From positions 1,500,001-1,564,000 of the forward strand of contig NZ_CP043499.1 in NCBI RefSeq assembly GCF_009498215.1: 64,000 nt of DNA. Reading direction: 5' to 3'. The translations under genes were made by a program, and so were the position numbers. This document shows, piece by piece, positions 17,519-27,089 of this stretch. This DNA comes from Rhizobium grahamii (GTDB lineage: Bacteria; Pseudomonadota; Alphaproteobacteria; Rhizobiales; Rhizobiaceae). A model generated the notes under the pieces. That model searched no databases. It was not told the origin of the DNA and saw nothing but the letters and a program-made list of their open reading frames with translations. Position 1 is the first letter of the stretch. The number at the start of each line of letters is the position of its first letter.

Positions 17519-19371
17519 GTGAGCAGCGATGCTTTAACACGCACGACGAAGCCATCGGCCTCGATGGCGAAGGCGACTGCGGCAGGCTGGGGCAAAGGCC
17601 TCTTCACGCTCGTCCGCATCACCGTCATGGCATTTCGCCATCCTTGGCAATCCGGTTTCGCCATCGGCGCGACCCTGGTGGCTTCCACCTTCCAACTGAT
17701 GATCCTCGCCTCCTCGGCCACGCCGTCGATCACACGCAGATGGCGATGGAAGGCGGTCAGGCGGGGCAGATCGCGCAGGATGCGCTGCTGACTACGGCGC
17801 TGATGCTGCTCGGCGCCAGCGTTCTTCGCGGCATCTTCACGATGATCCAGAACTATTTCAGCGAGAGCGTCGGCCATCATATGGGCTATGAGCTGCGCCT
17901 TGCCTGTTACGAGAAAATCCAGCGCCTTTCCTTCAGCTTCCATGACAGCGTCCATTCCGGCGACCTGATTACGGTCGGCCTGCTCGACCTCGAAGGCGTG
18001 CGCATGTATTTCTCGACGGCGCTCGTGCGCATGGTGCTCCTCACCATGCTGATCGGAATCGGCGCGTACATGCTGCTTTCCACCGATGTCGTGCTCGGCC
18101 TGCTGGCCCTGAGCTTCGTGCCTTTCGTTGCCTGGCGCTCCTCGGTCACGCAGCTGAAGTTGCGCGCGACCTGGCTCGACCTGCAGGAACGGCTGTCGGT
18201 GCTGACACGCATCATGGAAGAAAATCTCGGCGGCATCCGTGTCGTGCGGGCCTTTGCCGCGCAGGCACACGAGATGATGAAGTTCGAAGGGGCTTCAAAG
18301 AATGCCTTGACGCTCGCTCACCAGCGCGTCGGCATCCGTGTCGTCAATACCAGTGCCATGACCTTCTCCTTCTTCGCAGCCATGGGCCTCGTCCTCTGGA
18401 TTGGCGGCGGCAAGGTCATGTCGGGCGAGATTACCGTCGGTACGCTGGCATCGTTCCTGACGTTCATGACGATCCTACAGATGCCGGTCCGCCAACTCGG
18501 CCTCATGGTCAACGCTTTCGCGCGCGCCTCGACCTGCGGTACCCGGCTGTTCAATCTGCTCGATCTTGAGATTGCCGTGCGCGATGCGCCTGACGCCAAG
18601 GATCTGGCGCTGAACGAGGGGACGCTTCGCTTCGAGAATGTAAGCTTCGCCTATCCAAGCTCGCCGATGCACGAGGTTCTCAGCAACGTCTCCTTCGAAG
18701 CAAGACGCGGTGAGACGATCGGCATTGTCGGACCACCCGGCAGCGGCAAGTCGACGCTTGCCCATCTGATCCCGCGTTTCTACGACGTCACCAAGGGCAA
18801 GATCACGCTCGATGGGCATGACATCCGCAAGGCAACGCTGCAGTCGCTGCGTCGCGCGGTCGCCGTTGTCCAGCAGGACTCCTTCCTGTTCACCACCTCG
18901 ATCGAAAACAATATCGCCTACGGTGATCCGTGGGCGAAGGAAGGCCGGATCGAGCGCGCCAGCGAAAGCGCCCAATTGCACAACTACGTGCTTGGCCTGC
19001 CGACCGGCTACGGCACCGTGGTTGGTGAACGTGGCGTATCGCTGTCGGGAGGGCAGCGTCAGCGCCTGTCGATCGCCCGCGCGCTGATGTTGAAGCCCGC
19101 CGTCATGGTCTTTGACGACTCGACGGCGGCGATCGATGCGGCGACCGAACAGCGCATCCGCTCCGCGATGCGCAAATACGCGGCCGATCGCGTGACGATC
19201 ATTGTTGCACACCGCTTGAGCTCGCTGATGCACGCCGACCAGATCCTGTTCGTCGAGAACGGGGAAATCGTCGAACGGGGCACGCACGAGGAGCTGCTGG
19301 CAGCCGGCGGGCGCTACAAGGCGCTCTACGATCTGCAGGTGCGGCCGGGCGACGAGGCGCTCAGCGCCTAG
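17519..19371 (+). CDS. Heterodimeric ABC exporter subunit with degenerate catalytic site; 1-base frameshift near 5' end
   Basis: An inner-membrane ABC exporter half-transporter (transmembrane domain then nucleotide-binding domain), 617 residues if one base is restored. From GTG 17519 the reading frame gives a natural N-terminus as far as STFQLMI. From about 17704 the natural sequence continues in the next frame (P-R-LLGHAVDHTQMAMEGG onward), needing one extra C so that ATCCT becomes ATCCCT. Walker A is GPPGSGKST and the signature LSGGQRQRLS, but Walker B reads VMVFDDSTAAID, with Asp in place of the catalytic Glu, as in the degenerate-site subunit of heterodimeric exporters. The partner gene follows after 11 bases. 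Either a pseudogene, a sequencing error, or shortened from an internal start. Confidence 0.85.
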
Positions 19372-19382
19372 GGAGGAATGAA

Positions 19383-21281
19383 ATGGCCGAGGAACTGGAA
19401 ACCGAACGCTCCGACGTTCGCGAAGACGGACGCCGCCCGCCGCGGGCAGTCGTCGGCTCGCATCGCGTCGAAGAGGAGATGTTCGGCAAGGCCTTCGATG
19501 GCAACATCATCAAGCGCATCTGGGCATTCGTGCATCCCTACCGCAGGCAGGTTCTGCTATCGGTAGCTGCCGTCCTGACCTTCACGACCATGCAGTTGCT
19601 GATCCCGCTGATCATCCGCTATGCGATCGATCACGGCATGCAGCCGGGCGCAAGCCATTCCGCGCTAACCTGGGCGATGATCGCCTTTCTTGCGGCCATT
19701 TTGATCAACTACTGTGCCAGCTACTGGCAGGAGACGCTGGTCGGCAATGTCGCGGAGGAAGTTCTCTTCGATATCCGCAAGGCGATGTTTTCGCATCTAC
19801 AGCGGGTCTCGCTCTCCTTCATGGACAAGACCGAGGTCGGCCGCCTGATGTCCCGCCTGCAGGGCGACGTCAACTCGATGCAGGAATTTCTGGAAACCTC
19901 GGTCCTCTCGGTCGGCGATATCGTGCTGCTATTCGGCATCGTTTTCGTCATGCTCTACCTCGACTTCAAGCTTGGTCTTCTGACGCTATCGGTGCTGCCG
20001 ATCCTGTTTGTCGTTCGCCTCTTCTGGCTGCCGCTCGCGCGCAAATCCTTCATGGCCGCGCATGAGACCAACTCCGTGGCGAATGGGGCATTGGCTGAAG
20101 CGATCCACGGTGTGCGCGCTGTCCAGAGCATGGATCGCCAGGGCGTTAACTTCATGCTCTATGACGACAAGGCGAAGGCGAACCTGAAGACGCACCTGAC
20201 AGCGGCGCGATATGCCCAGGTGATGGTGCCGATCGTGGACTCCTTGACCGGTGTTGCCATGGCACTCGTCATCGTCGTCGGCGGCGCGCGCGTCCTCAAC
20301 CAGGCGCTCGATGTCGGCGTGCTCGTCGCCTTCCTGTTTTACATCCAGCGCTTCTTCGATCCGATCCGCTCGCTGACGCTGCAATATTCGGTGATGCAGC
20401 GCGCCATGGCTTCCGGTCAGCGATTGACGGAAGTTCTCGATGTTCCCGTCGAGATCAGAGATGCGCCAAATGCCAAGGAACTTTCTGCCGATATGGACGG
20501 CTCTGTGGAGTTTCGCGATGTGGTCTTCGGCTATCATCCCAAGCACCCCGTCCTGAAGCACGTGAGCTTCAAGGTGAACCCCGGCGAAACGGTTGCCCTT
20601 GTCGGCCCAACCGGCTCCGGTAAGTCGAGCTGCATGTCGCTGATCCATCGTTTCTACGATGTGCAGCAGGGACAGGTGCTGGTCGGCGGACACGATGTGC
20701 GCGACCTGACGCAGGATTCGCTCGGCAACCAGATCGCCATGGTTCTTCAGGAGCCTTTCCTGTTTACCGGCACGGTTTTCGAGAACATTCGCTATCACAA
20801 GGCGGAAGCGACCCGCGAACAGGTCATCGAAGCGGCAAAGGCTGTCGGCGCTCACGACTTCATCATGCGCTTGCCTGAGGGCTATCACAGCATGCTCGGC
20901 GAGCGCGGCGGCAATCTCTCGCTCGGCCAGCGCCAGCTTCTAAGCTTTGCCCGTGCGCTGGTCGCCGATGCGAAGATCCTGGTGCTCGACGAGGCAACGG
21001 CCAATATCGACAGCTACACCGAGATGCTGATCCAGAGGGCGCTCGTCAAGCTGCTCGAAAACCGGACCGGCCTGGTCATTGCCCACCGCCTCGCGACGAT
21101 CAGAGAGGCCGATCGCATCATCGTCCTGCAGAATGGGGAACTGATCGAGAGTGGTAATCACCAACAGCTCATGAAGAACCGCAAGCTCTATTCGCGCCTC
21201 TATAATCTGAATTACGCGTCCTTCGACGACATTCCGGACGCCGTGCTCGAAGAGACGACTGCCAACGGTTCAGCGACTTAA
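19383..21281 (+). CDS. Heterodimeric ABC exporter subunit with canonical Walker B
   Basis: A 632-residue ABC exporter half-transporter. Six transmembrane helices (from about residue 40) are followed by a nucleotide-binding domain with Walker A GPTGSGKSS, Walker B ILVLDEATANID with the catalytic Glu, and switch histidine LVIAHRLATI. The signature is LSLGQRQ rather than LSGGQ. With the preceding gene this makes the usual heterodimer: one site complete, the other built from its partner's Asp-type Walker B and this subunit's weak signature. GGGAGG at 19372-19377 supports the ATG at 19383. Substrate unknown (multidrug, lipid or peptide are all possible). Confidence 0.93.
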   Translation: MAEELETERSDVREDGRRPPRAVVGSHRVEEEMFGKAFDGNIIKRIWAFVHPYRRQVLLSVAAVLTFTTMQLLIPLIIRYAIDHGMQPGASHSALTWAMIAFLAAILINYCASYWQETLVGNVAEEVLFDIRKAMFSHLQRVSLSFMDKTEVGRLMSRLQGDVNSMQEFLETSVLSVGDIVLLFGIVFVMLYLDFKLGLLTLSVLPILFVVRLFWLPLARKSFMAAHETNSVANGALAEAIHGVRAVQSMDRQGVNFMLYDDKAKANLKTHLTAARYAQVMVPIVDSLTGVAMALVIVVGGARVLNQALDVGVLVAFLFYIQRFFDPIRSLTLQYSVMQRAMASGQRLTEVLDVPVEIRDAPNAKELSADMDGSVEFRDVVFGYHPKHPVLKHVSFKVNPGETVALVGPTGSGKSSCMSLIHRFYDVQQGQVLVGGHDVRDLTQDSLGNQIAMVLQEPFLFTGTVFENIRYHKAEATREQVIEAAKAVGAHDFIMRLPEGYHSMLGERGGNLSLGQRQLLSFARALVADAKILVLDEATANIDSYTEMLIQRALVKLLENRTGLVIAHRLATIREADRIIVLQNGELIESGNHQQLMKNRKLYSRLYNLNYASFDDIPDAVLEETTANGSAT

Positions 21282-21328
21282 ATCCAGCCTTCCCAAGCAA
21301 CGCCACTATTCGAAGAGGAGTACTTTCC

Positions 21329-22360
21329 ATGGATTATCGCAAGCTTGGCAATAGCGGCGCAATCGTGACCGCATACTGCCTCGGCACCATGACATTTGGC
21401 GCGGAGGCCGACGAAGCTGCGTCGCACAGACTTCTTGATGACTACTTCGCCTGGGGCGGCAATTTCATTGATACGGCTGACGTCTATAGCGCCGGCAAGT
21501 CGGAAGAGATCATCGGGCGGTGGTTGAAAACGCACCCGACCGAGGCAAAGCAAGCTGTCATCGCGACCAAGGGCCGGTTTCCCATGGGGCCCGGGCCGAA
21601 CGACATCGGGCTCTCTCGCCGCCACCTGAACCAGGCGCTGGATGCGTCGCTTGCGAGGTTGGGCGTCGAACATATCGACCTCTATCAGATGCACGCCTGG
21701 GACGCGCTGACCCCGATCGAGGAGACGCTGCGCTTCCTCGATGACGCCGTTTCCGCTGGCAAGATCGGCTACTACGGCTTCTCCAACTACGTCGGATGGC
21801 AGATCGCCAAGGCCAACGAAATCGCCAAGGCACGAGGCTATACCCGGCCGGTGACGCTGCAGCCGCAATATAACCTGCTGGTGCGCGACATTGAGCTTGA
21901 GATCGTTGCCGCATGCCAGGATGCGGGCATGGGCCTGTTGCCGTGGTCGCCGCTCGGCGGCGGTTGGCTGACAGGCAAGTATCAGCGCGACCAGGCGCCG
22001 ACGGGTGCTACCCGCCTCGGAGAGAACCCGAACCGCGGGATGGAATCCTATGCCCAGCGCAACGCGCAGGAACGGACATGGGCAATCATCGAGACGGTGG
22101 AAGCGATTGCGAAGGCCCATGGTGTAGGCATGGCACAGGTGGCACTTGCCTGGACGGCGGCGCGACCGGCCGTGACATCAGTCATTCTCGGAGCGCGGAC
22201 GAGCGAGCAACTCGCCGACAACCTCGCTGCAGCAAAGCTGTCGCTTTCGGAAGAGGAGATGACGAAGCTCAGCGACGTCAGCCAGCCGCACGTCGCCGAC
22301 TACCCGTACGGGGCGGGCGGTACCAACCAGCGGCATCGCAAGATCGAAGGCGGGAGATAG
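21329..22360 (+). CDS. Aldo/keto reductase
   Basis: A 343-residue NADPH-dependent TIM-barrel oxidoreductase. The catalytic tetrad is visible as Asp48 and Tyr53 (FIDTADVYSAGKSEE), Lys in VIATKGRF and His in DLYQMHAWD. The phosphate-binding end ILGARTSEQLADNLAA matches the family. The size and N-terminus (MDYRKLGNSG) fit the YajO/Tas-like or AKR11-13 groups; the natural substrate cannot be inferred. The ribosome site AAGAGGAG precedes the ATG. It follows the ABC exporter pair by 47 bases on the same strand and ends in a shared terminator. Confidence 0.92.
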   Translation: MDYRKLGNSGAIVTAYCLGTMTFGAEADEAASHRLLDDYFAWGGNFIDTADVYSAGKSEEIIGRWLKTHPTEAKQAVIATKGRFPMGPGPNDIGLSRRHLNQALDASLARLGVEHIDLYQMHAWDALTPIEETLRFLDDAVSAGKIGYYGFSNYVGWQIAKANEIAKARGYTRPVTLQPQYNLLVRDIELEIVAACQDAGMGLLPWSPLGGGWLTGKYQRDQAPTGATRLGENPNRGMESYAQRNAQERTWAIIETVEAIAKAHGVGMAQVALAWTAARPAVTSVILGARTSEQLADNLAAAKLSLSEEEMTKLSDVSQPHVADYPYGAGGTNQRHRKIEGGR

Positions 22361-22369
22361 CAACGGATC

Positions 22370-22403
22370 GGCTTGCACGCTGACCATGCGTGGCGTGCAA
22401 GCC
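22370..22403. terminator. Bidirectional terminator-like hairpin between convergent genes
   Basis: A perfect 11-bp inverted repeat, GGCTTGCACGC (22370-22380) with GCGTGCAAGCC (22393-22403) and a 12-base loop, fills the 57-base gap between the aldo/keto reductase (plus) and the glycosidase-like gene (minus). The T-run is weak. Confidence 0.7.
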
Positions 22404-22417
22404 CTCTTACGCCTTGA

Positions 22418-23959
22418 TCAGATTTCCATATGCAGCGCCTTCTGCGCGGCATCCCATTTGGGGGTGGAGGCACCTTCGTACTCCAGCAACCCCCAGCTTC
22501 CCCACTTGCCCGGCTCGCTCATCGACGTGAAAAGAGTGTAGAGATCGCCGCCAGCCGCCCACCAGTTCTTCAGGTGACGCAGGTAGAGATCCCCCATCCG
22601 CGGATCACGATTGGCCGCGATGAACAGCTTGGTGAGCGCCTCGTTGTTTTCAGTGCCGCCGTGCCCGACGAGATGCTGGCCGCCTTCATAGGCATAAAGC
22701 TTCACACCGTATTTGGCAGCGATAGCCACCTGCTTCCCGATTGTTTCGCGGTTCAGACCGTCGACCTCCTGGCCAAGAGCGTCGAAAACGCGGTCGAGCG
22801 ACCACGTCGCGACATCATTTGCGCGTTCCGGATCCCCCAGCGAGTTGCCAAAGTAAGGAGCGATCGCCAGCACGTCCGCATGCTCTTTCACCCCTTCGTA
22901 GGACAGGATGACCTCGCTCGTCCACTCATTGGCAGATTGTGCTCCATAGACGCCAATCACACGCTCCTTGTCCGCCCCGAAGACATCCTCCCATATGGCG
23001 ATGATCTCGGTTGCCCGCTTTGCGTAGAACATCATCGCCCCTTGGAATTCATCGTTCGATAAGCCAAGTGCTTTGCCTTGAGAGGCGGCATAGTCGTACT
23101 GTCCAAAGAACGTGTTCCATACCTCGTTGGAGTATTCGACGTTGACGTTGAGATCGGCCGAAAGATCCTTGCGGACCTGAGTTGCAAACTGCCTGACGTA
23201 ATCATCATCAGCCTGATGGGGCATGTTGAACCATGGTTCAGCTTTGACCGTGTTGCAAAGGTCGATCATGTACTCCAGGGGAACACCGAAATCCGAATTG
23301 CCGAAACGGCCATATTTCGGCCTGTCGCTCCACTGCTTTACAGTGGAGCCGTTGGTCGACATCCAATCCATGAACCGTATAGCCGACATGTCTCGCGCGC
23401 GATCAAGGAACGGTTGGCGAAACGCGCTTGTCGGCATCTCTCCGCGCTCGTAAAGCCGGATGTTGCGAATGGGATCGTCGGGGTCGGTTTCCACGATCCT
23501 TGCGACAAACGCTTCGTTCTTGCGCATGTTCCGGACATCGTCGCGGCCGGGAAAGCGCCGTTCCAGTTCGGCGCCATTGGTATAGCCGATCTTGCCCTTG
23601 CCATCATAATAGAGAGAAAGCTGGACCGGCAGGTTCTTCCGATAGGGCGTGAAGATGAGAAAGCTCTCCAGAAACGCCTGCGGCGGAATCTTTTTCGGAT
23701 AACCGTCGTCAGTCATCGGCGGCAACGGCGTGTCCCAGGTGAACGGCATCTGACCGAGCTGCACTCTCCATCTCGACGCGTTCACTGCGAGGTTCGAGAA
23801 GACTTGCTCGCTCGACCAGTAGGAAGCGCCAGCCAGGTTCAGACCAAGCCTGCCATTCTTTCCGGACGGGGCCGCAGCAAGCATTCTCGAAGGAAACTGG
23901 CTCACGAGCGGTGCCAAGGCGGCAGCCGAGAGAATTTGCAGAACATCGCGACGCTTCAC
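22418..23959 (-). CDS. Secreted glycoside-hydrolase-like protein with Tat-type signal
   Basis: A 513-residue exported protein. The N-terminus MKRRDVLQILSAAALAPLV is a twin-arginine-like signal followed by a hydrophobic stretch, with a likely cut near MLAAAPS. The mature part shows clan GH-A-like signposts: NVEYSNEVWN (possible acid/base Glu in the N-E-x-W context) and KLYAYEGGQHLVG (possible nucleophile Glu). I cannot assign a GH family or a substrate; similar rhizobial proteins are usually annotated as cellulose-binding or hypothetical. It lies 225 bases downstream of the sugar ABC operon on the same strand, which fits release of sugars for that importer (inference). Confidence 0.75.
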   Translation of the reverse strand: MKRRDVLQILSAAALAPLVSQFPSRMLAAAPSGKNGRLGLNLAGASYWSSEQVFSNLAVNASRWRVQLGQMPFTWDTPLPPMTDDGYPKKIPPQAFLESFLIFTPYRKNLPVQLSLYYDGKGKIGYTNGAELERRFPGRDDVRNMRKNEAFVARIVETDPDDPIRNIRLYERGEMPTSAFRQPFLDRARDMSAIRFMDWMSTNGSTVKQWSDRPKYGRFGNSDFGVPLEYMIDLCNTVKAEPWFNMPHQADDDYVRQFATQVRKDLSADLNVNVEYSNEVWNTFFGQYDYAASQGKALGLSNDEFQGAMMFYAKRATEIIAIWEDVFGADKERVIGVYGAQSANEWTSEVILSYEGVKEHADVLAIAPYFGNSLGDPERANDVATWSLDRVFDALGQEVDGLNRETIGKQVAIAAKYGVKLYAYEGGQHLVGHGGTENNEALTKLFIAANRDPRMGDLYLRHLKNWWAAGGDLYTLFTSMSEPGKWGSWGLLEYEGASTPKWDAAQKALHMEI

Positions 23960-24184
23960 AGCACTATCCTTCCATACTCACGATCCGCGCGTTCGGATTT
24001 CAACTCGAAAGGCGCGCCAGTATCGGAATTCAACGGAAGACTGTCTCGGATGGCAAGACCGACAAAATGCGGGATGCCGTTGTGTGCCGTCATCCTTTAG
24101 GGGAAGTCATTTCGCACCCATACCTGCGCGGAAAGTCAAAGCGCGGATGGCCTTATAGCCAATCCGCGCGTCTGAAAATCATTG

Positions 24185-25255
24185 CTAGATACGCGCGCCG
24201 CTCGTGTCGTCAAACAGGTGCAGTTGCGACGGATCGACGACCGCACCGATAGTCTCCCCTGCCCGCGCGGTGCCGCGGCCCGTCTCTACGATGGTCAGTT
24301 CGGGTGTGGTCGCCGCCGTGACGAAGGTGGATGAACCGGTGGATTCCACTACCGCGACAGGCACGTCGAACGTACCCTGCCCCGGTGCAGTCACGCCGAT
24401 ATGCTCAGGGCGAATGCCGGCAGTCACCTTGCGGCCGGGCTGCACCTGATGATCGAGCGCGATCTTTTGCTTCACGCTGCCGAGGTCGATCGTCAGGCTT
24501 TTTCCGTCTTCGCCGGCGACTGCAGGAATGAAGTTCATGGCAGGGGAGCCGATGAAGCCCGCGACGAACTTGTTGGCAGGCTTGTCGTAGAGATCGAGCG
24601 GCTTGCCCTGCTGTTCGATGATCCCCTCGCGCATGACGACGACATGGTCTGCCATGGTCATTGCTTCGATCTGGTCGTGGGTCACGTAAACCGAGGTGGC
24701 ATGAAGACGGTCGTGCAGCGCGCGGATTTCCTTGCGCATGTGAACGCGCAGTGCCGCGTCGAGGTTGGAGAGCGGCTCGTCGAACAGGAAGGCCTTCGGG
24801 TGCCGGATGATGGCGCGGCTCATCGCGACACGCTGGCGCTGACCACCGGAAAGCTCGCGCGGATAACGCTTCAGGAGATGCGACAGGCCGGTGGTCGCCG
24901 CGACCTCTTCCGCAGCCTTTTTGGCTTCCGCCTTCGCGACGCCGCGAATGCGCAGGCTGTATGTCAGGTTCTCCTCGACGGTCATGTGCGGATAGAGCGC
25001 GTAGGATTGGAAGACCATGGCGACGTCGCGCTTGCGCGGCGGCACGTTGTTCATCAACTCGCCGGCGATCTTCAGTTCGCCTTCCGAGATGCTTTCAAGA
25101 CCCGCGAGCGAACGAAGCAGCGTGGACTTACCGCAGCCGGACGGGCCTACGAGCGCGACGAACGTGCCCTTTGCGATCGAGAGGTTGATGTTCTTCAGGG
25201 CATGGAATGCGCCGTAGTGCTTATTGACGCCGCTGAGCTCGATCTGATTGGTCAT
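24185..25255 (-). CDS. Sugar ABC transporter ATP-binding protein, MalK/UgpC type
   Basis: The 356-residue cytoplasmic ATPase of a CUT1 sugar importer. Walker A GPSGCGKSTLLRSLAG, signature LSGGQRQRVAM, Walker B AFLFDEPLSNLD and switch VTHDQIEAM are all intact. The C-terminal TOBE/OB region (VTAGIRPEHIGV) is the regulatory domain of MalK-type ATPases. The open frame extends to 25363, but ATG 25255 in the ATGA overlap with the permease stop gives the family N-terminus MTNQIELSGVNKHYG. Last gene of the four transporter genes. Confidence 0.95.
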   Translation of the reverse strand: MTNQIELSGVNKHYGAFHALKNINLSIAKGTFVALVGPSGCGKSTLLRSLAGLESISEGELKIAGELMNNVPPRKRDVAMVFQSYALYPHMTVEENLTYSLRIRGVAKAEAKKAAEEVAATTGLSHLLKRYPRELSGGQRQRVAMSRAIIRHPKAFLFDEPLSNLDAALRVHMRKEIRALHDRLHATSVYVTHDQIEAMTMADHVVVMREGIIEQQGKPLDLYDKPANKFVAGFIGSPAMNFIPAVAGEDGKSLTIDLGSVKQKIALDHQVQPGRKVTAGIRPEHIGVTAPGQGTFDVPVAVVESTGSSTFVTAATTPELTIVETGRGTARAGETIGAVVDPSQLHLFDDTSGARI

Positions 25256-26079
25256 TTGAGGGCTCCAGAGGTGAGGCCGGATACGATGCGGCGCTGCAAG
25301 AGAACGAAGATGGCAAGGATCGGTGTCACATACATCGTGGCGTAGGCCATGATGTTGTTCCACTCGTTGGTGTTCGGTCCCATGAAGGAATTGAGACCAA
25401 CGCTGGCCGGCTGAAGGTCGACGGCCTGGATCATAGACTTCGAGTAGACGAACTCACCGAAGGCCTGCATGAAAATCAGGATGGCGCTGACAAGAATGCC
25501 GTTGCGGGCAAGTGGCAGCACGATGCTGAAGAAGGCGCCGACGCGACTGTTGCCGTCGACAAGCGCGGCCTCTTCGAGTTCCATCGGCACCGCCATGAAG
25601 GTGGCGCGGACGAGGACGACGAAGAAGGGCATGCTCTTGGCGGCGATCGCAATGATGACGGCAAGGCGCGGATAGTCGAGCATGCCGAATTGCGAGAAGC
25701 CGACAAAGATCGGGGTCACCATCAGCGATGCCGGCAGAACCTGCAGCATCAGGATCATGAAGAGACCGATATCGACCCAGACGTTGCGGTAGCGGGCCAG
25801 CACATAGGCACAGCCGACACCGAGAACGGTGATCAGCGTGACGGCACCAACGGCTATGACCAGCGAATTCCAGAGATAGCGGCCCATGCCGCGGCTTTCC
25901 CAGACATAGCCGAAGGTGCCCCATTGCGGGTCGGCCGGCCAGAAGCTCGGCGGTGTCGCGAACATCTCGGATCCGCCCTTTAGGGCCGTGATGTACATCC
26001 AGTAAAGCGGGAAGAGATAGATCGCCGCCATGACGATGGCGATCACAAGCATGAGACGGTTGCGTGTCGTTTCGGTCAT
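25252..26079 (-). CDS. Sugar ABC transporter permease, MalG type
   Basis: A 275-residue inner-membrane permease with six transmembrane helices. The EAA coupling motif is ELEEAALVDGNSRVGAFFSIVLPLARNG, as in MalG/UgpE. N-terminal RNRLMLVIAIVMAAIYLFPLYWM is the first helix. It overlaps both neighbours by four bases (ATGA), so it is translationally coupled within the CUT1 importer operon. Confidence 0.95.
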   Translation of the reverse strand: MTETTRNRLMLVIAIVMAAIYLFPLYWMYITALKGGSEMFATPPSFWPADPQWGTFGYVWESRGMGRYLWNSLVIAVGAVTLITVLGVGCAYVLARYRNVWVDIGLFMILMLQVLPASLMVTPIFVGFSQFGMLDYPRLAVIIAIAAKSMPFFVVLVRATFMAVPMELEEAALVDGNSRVGAFFSIVLPLARNGILVSAILIFMQAFGEFVYSKSMIQAVDLQPASVGLNSFMGPNTNEWNNIMAYATMYVTPILAIFVLLQRRIVSGLTSGALK

Positions 26080-26978
26080 CCGCGCACCTCATGGCGTGTG
26101 GAGCGGACGTAGACGACAGAGGCGAACATGACAAAGATGATCATGATGACGGAGATGGTCGCGCCCTTCGCGAAATCATACTGACGGAAGGACAGGTCCC
26201 ACGCCCAGTACTGCGTGACGTTGGATGAATTGTTCGGGCCGCCGGAGGTGATGGCGGCGAAGAGATCGAACTGCTGCAGCGTGAAGATCAGGCCGAGCGC
26301 GACGATCGCGCCGATGGTGGAGCGCATCATCGGCAGCGTGATCGTCCAGAAGCGCTGCCAGGCATTGGCGCCGTCGAGTTCAGCCGCTTCGTAGAGATCG
26401 CCCGGAATGCCCGACAGGCCAACCGATAGCAGGATCATGTTGAAAGCCGTGCCCAGCCAGACGTTGGCAATGATGACAGCATAGAGCGAGAAGTGCGGAT
26501 CGGAGCGCCAGAAGATGTTGCCGCTGATGATGCCGCTTTCCTTCAGGATGAAGTTGAGAACGCCGAAATCGCCCGAGAGAATCCAGTTCCAGATTGCGCC
26601 CACGACGAGGCCGGGCATCACCCAGGAAACAAGAAACAGCCCGCGCAGCCAAGAGGCGCCGGGGAAATTGACCCAGAAGAACAGCGCCAGACCGAAGCCG
26701 ATGAGAAACTGGCCGGCGATGGAGCCGACGACAAAGATCACCGTGTTGCCGAGAATCGGCCAGGTTTCCGGTTGCGCGAAGAGATCCTTGTAGTTTTTGA
26801 GACCGACGAAGGGACGCGCGAAGGTACCGAGGCTGAACATGTCAACCTCCTGGAAACTCATCACCACATTGTAGATGAGCGGCAGCCCGGCCATCAGGAA
26901 CAGGAACGTCAATGGGAAGGCAACGAGCGTGATGTCGAAGCCGCGGCCGTCCCTGACGCTTGAAAGGAACCGTTTCAT
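26076..26978 (-). CDS. Sugar ABC transporter permease, MalF type
   Basis: A 300-residue inner-membrane permease with six transmembrane helices and the EAA motif YEAAELDGANAWQRFWTITL. ATG 26978 is preceded by GGAGG; the open frame extending to 27071 would add an unnatural leader. It partners the MalG-type permease with which it overlaps. It follows the binding protein gene by about 110 bases. Confidence 0.94.
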   Translation of the reverse strand: MKRFLSSVRDGRGFDITLVAFPLTFLFLMAGLPLIYNVVMSFQEVDMFSLGTFARPFVGLKNYKDLFAQPETWPILGNTVIFVVGSIAGQFLIGFGLALFFWVNFPGASWLRGLFLVSWVMPGLVVGAIWNWILSGDFGVLNFILKESGIISGNIFWRSDPHFSLYAVIIANVWLGTAFNMILLSVGLSGIPGDLYEAAELDGANAWQRFWTITLPMMRSTIGAIVALGLIFTLQQFDLFAAITSGGPNNSSNVTQYWAWDLSFRQYDFAKGATISVIMIIFVMFASVVYVRSTRHEVRG

Positions 26979-27089
26979 CGATCCTCCAATACTCCGAACG
27001 GGGCTGCCGAGAGCTTGCGCTGCAAGACAGCCCCTGCCGGGAGGAAATGGTAAGGATGGCCTGAAGGCCATCCGGTTATGCGGAAGTGG

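Noticed and set aside
17506..17703. Start of the ABC exporter in the later frame
   Set aside because: Its first 66 residues (EHYREQRCFNTHDEA...) are hydrophilic and unnatural, while the other frame gives a normal exporter N-terminus and first membrane helix.
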